Shown here one piece after another: positions 7,831-11,734 of a DNA stretch of 11,734 nt (its first letter is position 1; the number at the start of each line of letters is the position of its first letter). Made by a program: the position numbers and the translations under genes. The notes beneath the pieces were generated by a model. It saw only the letters and a list, made by a program, of their open reading frames with translations. It had not been told where the DNA came from and searched no databases. Source of the DNA: Actinomycetota bacterium (lineage in GTDB: Bacteria > Actinomycetota > Humimicrobiia > Humimicrobiales > Humimicrobiaceae); the NCBI GenBank assembly GCA_028696435.1, contig JAQVHC010000038.1, positions 1-11,734 of the forward strand. Direction: 5' to 3'.

Positions 7831-9600
7831 TCAGGTAACTTCTAAAAATTTATGTAAAAAGCCAAACGGCTCTATGGCAGAGTATAATTCATCTACAAGT
7901 TTAAATCCGTATTTATTAAGATAAGTTGTTATATTGATTTCACGTTCCTGCAAATTATTGTTCGGGAAAATATTTGTATAAACTTTATTTACACCTTCAA
8001 GTATAAATTCGTCCTGCTTTTTTAGCTCAGAATAAATTTTATTTTCAAGAACACTGATTTCTTTTTTCATATTCCTTTTAATTCTATCAAAAGAATGTGA
8101 AATATTTATATCAGTATCCATAAAAGCTTTCTCCGCCTTTTCCAGCTCCTGCAAGATATCTTTCTCCAGATTCTGCATCAGCTCCAGGATATCAACTTTC
8201 GCCCGCCTGTCCACTTTCATTTTTATAACTTCTTCTGCTGTCATCTCCAGCTCTTCTTCCGGTATCTCCAATTTTACAAGTAATTTTTTTATCTTTTTTT
8301 CAATTATTGTTGCTGAAAACCTGGGATATATTACAGGCATTCTTAAGCCATAAAGGGAATACACTGATTTTAACTGGGCCATATAACTGACTTCTCCAGG
8401 GCCGCAGATTGAACATAATACCGGTAGCTCGCTGTCCTGGAATAATGGCCTCAATACCACATTGAGACTTACATTTGAAGGATTTTCCATAAAAAGTTCC
8501 ATTAAATCTTTATTGCTATATTTATCAGCCTTTTTACTGGCTCCTTCATCAGCTACTATTTTAAACAAACTCTTACTATTTTCATTTTTACTATTTTCAT
8601 CAACTGAATCCTGGTACGAACCCGGGTAATCTGAATAAATTTTATATCTGATTCCTTCCCTGCAATAAAAGGAGTTAAGTGTCCCTGGTAAAGAAACAAT
8701 CTGATTGTGATAGCCCTTCTTCTTTAAATTTCTACTGGCTGAATTTATTAAGTGGCTTATCTTATAACTATTATTGATGTCAAATTCAAGCAAATTAAAG
8801 CTCAATTTTTTCAATTCAGTATCGGAAGGGTCTATAATTACAATTCCATAATCAGAAAACATCCTCGTGATAAAAGCTGAAAAAAAAGTAGAAATGCTCA
8901 CTTCTTCTTTACCGGAATTTTTATCAGAAGTACATCCTGATGAAACCTTACTAAAAATATCGAAAATACTTTTTCTATAAAAATTAATAATATCCTGCTT
9001 AAAATCCGTCGGGTAGAGGATTTTTTCTACCTCATCAACAATTCTGTCTATCCTGTCTTTTGTTATCCGGATATCGGAATATCTTGTCTTTTCACTTATG
9101 CCGGACAGACCAAGTTTTATATTTTTAATTTTCCCATCAGCTGTCAGTATATTAAAATTATCAATCTCGTCCCGGTCGCTGTCATCGGATGCATTCCAGA
9201 AACATGGAACAATAGGTATTTTTAACTCTTTTTCCAGAAAACTGCTTAATTTTAGTATTGTAAGAATCTTATAAATTATAAAAAGAGGACCACCCAAAAG
9301 ACCGGGCTGCTGGCCACCTATAATAATTGCCGCGTCGCTTCTTCTAAGCTTTTCTATATTATCCAGAGTTCTGGCGCTGCATCCAATATTTGTATTGTAT
9401 GTTCTTAAAATATCATATATCTTTAATCTTTTATTCTCATCATAGTTGTTTTTTATATCAGCAATCCTCTCCCTGTAGCTCTGGATGTTCCTGTAATCAT
9501 ATTGATAAAAATCACCCAGATTTTCAAAATTAAAGATATAATCCCTGTAAAGATTATTGTAGTAAAATTTTTTTGTATGTACCTCTTTTGACTCAAACAT
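7831..9600 (-). CDS. bshC: Bacillithiol synthase, cysteine-adding enzyme BshC
   Basis: BshC attaches cysteine to GlcN-malate, the last step of bacillithiol synthesis. I place the start at the ATG at 9600 (589 aa). The frame extends 14 codons further to a TTG at 9642, but those residues (hydrophobic, starting CWLLFHKFF) do not look like the family N-terminus and that TTG has no ribosome site. The ATG also lacks a clear one. Diagnostic motifs are IIGGQQPGLLGGPLF (about residues 93-107) and VPCFWNASDDSDRDEID (131-147), which form the Rossmann-like nucleotide-type core. A long charged C-terminal coiled coil follows (about 440-545), then the closing NNNLQEREIN motif and an FGFLHKF ending. At 589 residues it is longer than the B. 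subtilis protein (about 540). The extra length is in serine/lysine-rich loops near residues 220-235 and 330-360. Confidence 0.94.
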   Translation of the reverse strand: MFESKEVHTKKFYYNNLYRDYIFNFENLGDFYQYDYRNIQSYRERIADIKNNYDENKRLKIYDILRTYNTNIGCSARTLDNIEKLRRSDAAIIIGGQQPGLLGGPLFIIYKILTILKLSSFLEKELKIPIVPCFWNASDDSDRDEIDNFNILTADGKIKNIKLGLSGISEKTRYSDIRITKDRIDRIVDEVEKILYPTDFKQDIINFYRKSIFDIFSKVSSGCTSDKNSGKEEVSISTFFSAFITRMFSDYGIVIIDPSDTELKKLSFNLLEFDINNSYKISHLINSASRNLKKKGYHNQIVSLPGTLNSFYCREGIRYKIYSDYPGSYQDSVDENSKNENSKSLFKIVADEGASKKADKYSNKDLMELFMENPSNVSLNVVLRPLFQDSELPVLCSICGPGEVSYMAQLKSVYSLYGLRMPVIYPRFSATIIEKKIKKLLVKLEIPEEELEMTAEEVIKMKVDRRAKVDILELMQNLEKDILQELEKAEKAFMDTDINISHSFDRIKRNMKKEISVLENKIYSELKKQDEFILEGVNKVYTNIFPNNNLQEREINITTYLNKYGFKLVDELYSAIEPFGFLHKFLEVT

Positions 9601-9672
9601 TAGATATAAAATAAAAAATTTATGAAATAAAAGCCAGCACAAATAATATCAGTACATATAATAATAGTTTAT

Positions 9673-9687
9673 ATTATATCGTATAAT
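9673..9687. promoter_or_regulatory. Back-to-back -10 elements of divergent promoters (bshC and thiouridylase gene)
   Basis: ATTATA-TCG-TATAAT is a perfect inverted repeat, so each strand carries a consensus TATAAT pointing away from the centre: 9673-9678 toward bshC on the minus strand and 9682-9687 toward the thiouridylase on the plus strand. The matching -35 positions are poor (TTTTTA for bshC, TAATAA for the other), so an activator or a different register is possible. Confidence 0.35.
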
Positions 9688-9746
9688 TGTGATGTTAAAA
9701 AATAAAACTATAAAGGTTTAAAGATAATTAAAGAGGTAATTGGAAC

Positions 9747-11210
9747 TTGGATACAAATTTATCAAAATACTTACAATATTCGCAGAACCACATAAATTCC
9801 GGAGAAATAGCGCAGCCTGATGCAACCGGGACATCTTCGGTTTTCTCCTGCGGAGGTCATATAAAATTTACAGCAAGAATCACGGGAAATATAATAAGCG
9901 ACATTAAGTTCAGAGCTTCCGGATGTGACTATATCAATGCAGCTGCAGGCTACCTCACAACTCTTACTAAAAACAGGGATATACTTGACTCTACACTTAT
10001 AACAGAAAAAGATATAGAAGATTATCCGGGTGAATTTCCTGAAGGTAAAAAACACATACCCGGTATGGCTATTGCTGCATTCCAGAATCTTATTACTGAT
10101 TACATCTCAAAACCACACGCTAAAAATATCTATAAAAAAAATAATAATAGAGTTGCTGTGGCCTTAAGCGGAGGAATTGACAGCGCAATGGCAGCCAGAA
10201 TATTAAAAGATGAAGGAATGGATTTAATAGGAGTAACGATGAAGCTTCTTCCCGATAATACAGGCTGGAAAGATAGTAATGGAATGTACCAGGTAAATAG
10301 CGATATAAAAGATGCAAGAATGGTATCACTTAAGCTAAAAATCCCTCATATTGTTATTGACCTAACAGAGCTATTCGAGGAAAAAATCATTGAACCTTTT
10401 TGTTCTGAATACAGCAAAGGGCGGACTCCTAACCCGTGCGTTGAATGTAATAGATATATAAAATTCGGTGCTCTTCTTGATAAAGTGAAGATGCTGGGTG
10501 CAGAATATCTGGCAACAGGGCACTACTGCAGGATTGGTAAGTCAGAGGTATCAGGGTTATATGAAATTAAAAAAGGAATTGACCCGGAAAAGGATCAGAG
10601 TTATGTATTATGGAAATTAGATCAGGATACTATTTCCCATATTAAAACACCTGTAGGCAGCCTTCATAAGAACAGGATAAAAGAGGAAGTTAAAAAAGTT
10701 TTCCCTTTTTTAAAAGATAAAAGTGAGAGTCAGGATATATGCTTTATACAGGAAAGTAGCTATCATGCATTTATAAAATCAAAAATAAAAAATATAAAGG
10801 AAGGCCCAATACTTGACACCGGAGGTAAAGTAATTGGTACACATAAAGGTTATATCTTTTATACAATAGGCCAGAGAAAAGGTCTGGGGATAAGTCATAC
10901 AAAACCACTTTATGTAAAAGAAATAATACCGGAAAAAAATGTCATCATTGCAGGTGAAGAAACAGATATAATTCGAAAATCATTTAATGTTAGCGATATT
11001 AATTTTATTGCCGGAGAACCTCCCGCTGATACTTTTAAAGCGATGGTTAAAATAAGATATAACTCCAGAGAAGCTCCTGCTACTATAAAATTGACTGGTA
11101 AAAGCTCAGCTAATATAACTTTCGATGAGCCCCGCAGTGCAATTACTCCTGGCCAGTCCGCTGTTTTTTACAATGGCGAAATACTTATAGGCGGAGGCAT
11201 AATTATATGA
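9747..11210 (+). CDS. mnmA: Fusion of IscU/NifU-like domain to MnmA-type tRNA 2-thiouridylase
   Basis: The C-terminal ~355 residues are MnmA, which adenylates and then thiolates C2 of wobble U34 in Lys, Glu and Gln tRNAs. It shows the PP-loop SGGIDS (141-146), NPCVECN with C231 and C234, ATGHY (256-260), KDQSYVLW (282-289) and SQDICFI with C332, the cysteine expected to carry the persulfide. Residues about 1-120 resemble IscU/NifU-N: C35 in SCGGHIKF, C60 in ASGCDYINAAAGYL, and H103 followed by a helix-like AIAAF segment. The third scaffold cysteine is replaced (HIP, where IscU has HCS), and the aspartate after the first cysteine is a glycine (CGG for CGD). The domain may therefore relay sulfur or hold an altered cluster. 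The TTG start at 9747 follows AGAGGT by ten bases. No in-frame ATG occurs before residue 107, within the scaffold domain. Confidence 0.93.
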   Translation: MDTNLSKYLQYSQNHINSGEIAQPDATGTSSVFSCGGHIKFTARITGNIISDIKFRASGCDYINAAAGYLTTLTKNRDILDSTLITEKDIEDYPGEFPEGKKHIPGMAIAAFQNLITDYISKPHAKNIYKKNNNRVAVALSGGIDSAMAARILKDEGMDLIGVTMKLLPDNTGWKDSNGMYQVNSDIKDARMVSLKLKIPHIVIDLTELFEEKIIEPFCSEYSKGRTPNPCVECNRYIKFGALLDKVKMLGAEYLATGHYCRIGKSEVSGLYEIKKGIDPEKDQSYVLWKLDQDTISHIKTPVGSLHKNRIKEEVKKVFPFLKDKSESQDICFIQESSYHAFIKSKIKNIKEGPILDTGGKVIGTHKGYIFYTIGQRKGLGISHTKPLYVKEIIPEKNVIIAGEETDIIRKSFNVSDINFIAGEPPADTFKAMVKIRYNSREAPATIKLTGKSSANITFDEPRSAITPGQSAVFYNGEILIGGGIII

Positions 11211-11264
11211 GGTGTAATTAATATAATAAATATTCTTTTCTTATAGCTATAAAATATATAGAAA

Positions 11265-11302
11265 TAAATTCCGGTAAACTCCGGCATTTTAAAATTTTTT
11301 TT
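11265..11302 (+). terminator. Weak terminator after the thiouridylase gene
   Basis: CCGG (11271-11274) pairs with CCGG (11281-11284) around a 6-base loop. The stem is extended by A/T pairs across a bulged C and a mismatch, and is followed by an 8-base T-run at 11295-11302. The G/C core is only four pairs, so efficiency is uncertain. Confidence 0.4.
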
Positions 11303-11321
11303 AAAAAACTAAAAAAAACTA

Positions 11322-11350
11322 TTGACATGGATATTTTTATTTGATATATT
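11322..11350 (+). promoter_or_regulatory. Near-consensus sigma-70/SigA promoter for the structured RNA
   Basis: Perfect TTGACA (11322-11327), an exact 17-base spacer, then TATATT (11345-11350) preceded by TGA, which makes an extended -10. It is the best promoter match in the window. Transcription should start near 11357, just before the first RNA stem. Confidence 0.8.
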
Positions 11351-11356
11351 AGGTTC

Positions 11357-11530
11357 ATTCTTAGAACAGGAGGTAACTTTCTAAATCAACTGAAATTTAC
11401 AAACGAAAGAATGTAAAAAGTAAGTTAGAGTTTAGAAAGAACCTGAGAAAAGTTCTAAGGATAGAACCCCAAGATGTTGAGTAGCCTAAAGCGTGAGCTA
11501 AGGTAAAAAATAACTTGGGGTTTCTTTTTT
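11357..11530 (+). ncRNA. Structured stand-alone RNA of about 174 nt, family not recognised
   Basis: A strong promoter and a strong terminator frame this RNA. The 5' domain is a long nested hairpin. The closing stem is CTTAGAAC (11360-11367) with GTTCTAAG (11452-11459), followed inward by AGGT/ACCT (11371-11374 with 11441-11444), CTTTCTAAA/TTTAGAAAG (11377-11385 with 11431-11439), AACT/AGTT (11388-11391 with 11423-11426) and TTTACA/TGTAAA (11396-11401 with 11412-11417). The tip can close as C-GAAA-G, a GNRA loop. The 3' domain is the terminator hairpin, which has an inner GUGA-capped stem. There is no start codon placed for translation. Size and the single long-hairpin layout are loosely like 6S RNA, but I see no sequence signature of 6S, SRP RNA, tmRNA or a known riboswitch, and its own terminator makes a cis-regulatory leader less likely. 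Confidence 0.7.
11465..11530 (+). terminator. Intrinsic terminator of the structured RNA
   Basis: AACCCCAAG (11465-11473) pairs perfectly with CTTGGGGTT (11514-11522), a 9-bp stem ending in a T-rich tail to 11530. The 40-base apical part holds a smaller hairpin, CCT-AA-AGC-GTGA-GCT-A-AGG (11485-11503), whose loop is a GNRA tetraloop. The unusually large, structured apex suggests that the terminator doubles as a functional domain of the RNA. Confidence 0.85.
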
Positions 11531-11660
11531 ATCCATATCACTTCACCCATTCATCCATATTACTTGCTGCACTATTTTATCCACATTATTTTACCCATAG
11601 TTGTTATTTTATTCATATTGTTTTACTCTGCATCGTTTCATCCGGTCAATGTTGTTTTTA
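11531..11660. repeat. Degenerate short tandem-like repeats after the RNA terminator
   Basis: Variants of ATCCATATTACTT recur starting at 11531, 11553, 11579 (ATCCACATTATTTTACCCAT), 11611 (ATTCATATTGTTTTACTC) and 11640 (ATCCGGTCAATGTTGTTTT), at intervals of 22-32 bases. Copies are imperfect and irregularly spaced, so this is not a CRISPR array. I see no gene here. Confidence 0.45.
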
Positions 11661-11707
11661 GACAGATTAAATAATTACTGCCAGAATATATAAAATCAAT
11701 TCACTTC

Positions 11708-11734
11708 TTGACAACCAATTTTAAAGTTATTAAA
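11708..11734 (+). promoter_or_regulatory. Promoter candidate running off the right edge
   Basis: TTGACA (11708-11713) is followed by a 17-base spacer, and the last four bases of the window are TAAA, the expected beginning of a -10. It would drive a plus-strand gene outside the window. The -10 is truncated, so it cannot be confirmed. Confidence 0.4.

Noticed and set aside
9600..9642. Fourteen-codon N-terminal extension of BshC starting at a TTG
   Set aside because: The residues do not match the family N-terminus, the TTG has no ribosome site, and the ATG at 9600 gives the expected family start.
11531..11660. CRISPR-like array
   Set aside because: Repeats are degenerate, spacing is irregular (22-32 bases), there are no conserved direct repeats and no cas genes.

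Overview
This is an AT-rich bacterial window with eight confident protein genes, one strong candidate for a stand-alone structured RNA, and one possible small membrane protein. The first seven genes read on the minus strand, and the last gene and the RNA read on the plus strand. The low GC, the strong Shine-Dalgarno sites, the frequent TTG starts and a complete bacillithiol pathway suggest a low-GC bacterium, Firmicutes-like or from a related or candidate lineage. I cannot place it more precisely from sequence alone.

Region 1 (1-5227, minus strand) is branched-chain amino acid metabolism. In transcription order it holds ilvD (dihydroxy-acid dehydratase), ilvB and ilvN (acetolactate synthase large and small subunits), then a class V aminotransferase cut off by the window edge. 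IlvBN make acetohydroxyacids and IlvD makes the 2-keto acids. The reductoisomerase step (IlvC) and the branched-chain transaminase are not visible. A hairpin with a T-run follows ilvD, and TATAAT-type promoters sit before ilvB and before the aminotransferase, so this may be several transcription units rather than one.

Region 2 (5228-5931) is a 704-base gap between ilvD and bshA. It holds a 250-base tract that is nearly pure pyrimidine on the plus strand (a purine-rich ilvD leader), a 55-codon minus-strand ORF with a C-terminal membrane segment, and an all-A/T hairpin that could end the bsh operon.

Region 3 (5932-9600, minus strand) is a compact bshC-bshB1-bshA operon that encodes every step of bacillithiol synthesis: BshA joins GlcNAc to malate, BshB1 deacetylates the product, and BshC adds cysteine. 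Divergent from it, on the plus strand (9747-11210), is an MnmA-type tRNA 2-thiouridylase carrying an N-terminal IscU/NifU-like domain. That domain has lost one of the three cluster cysteines and the conserved aspartate. The two units share a 146-base intergenic region with overlapping -10 elements, which puts thiol synthesis and tRNA thiolation side by side.

Region 4 (11211-11734) has no protein gene that I can support. It holds a weak terminator for the thiouridylase gene, then a near-consensus promoter driving a roughly 174-nt RNA with nested stems, two GNRA-capped hairpins and a strong intrinsic terminator. I could not match this RNA to a known family. After it come degenerate repeats and a promoter facing off the right edge.
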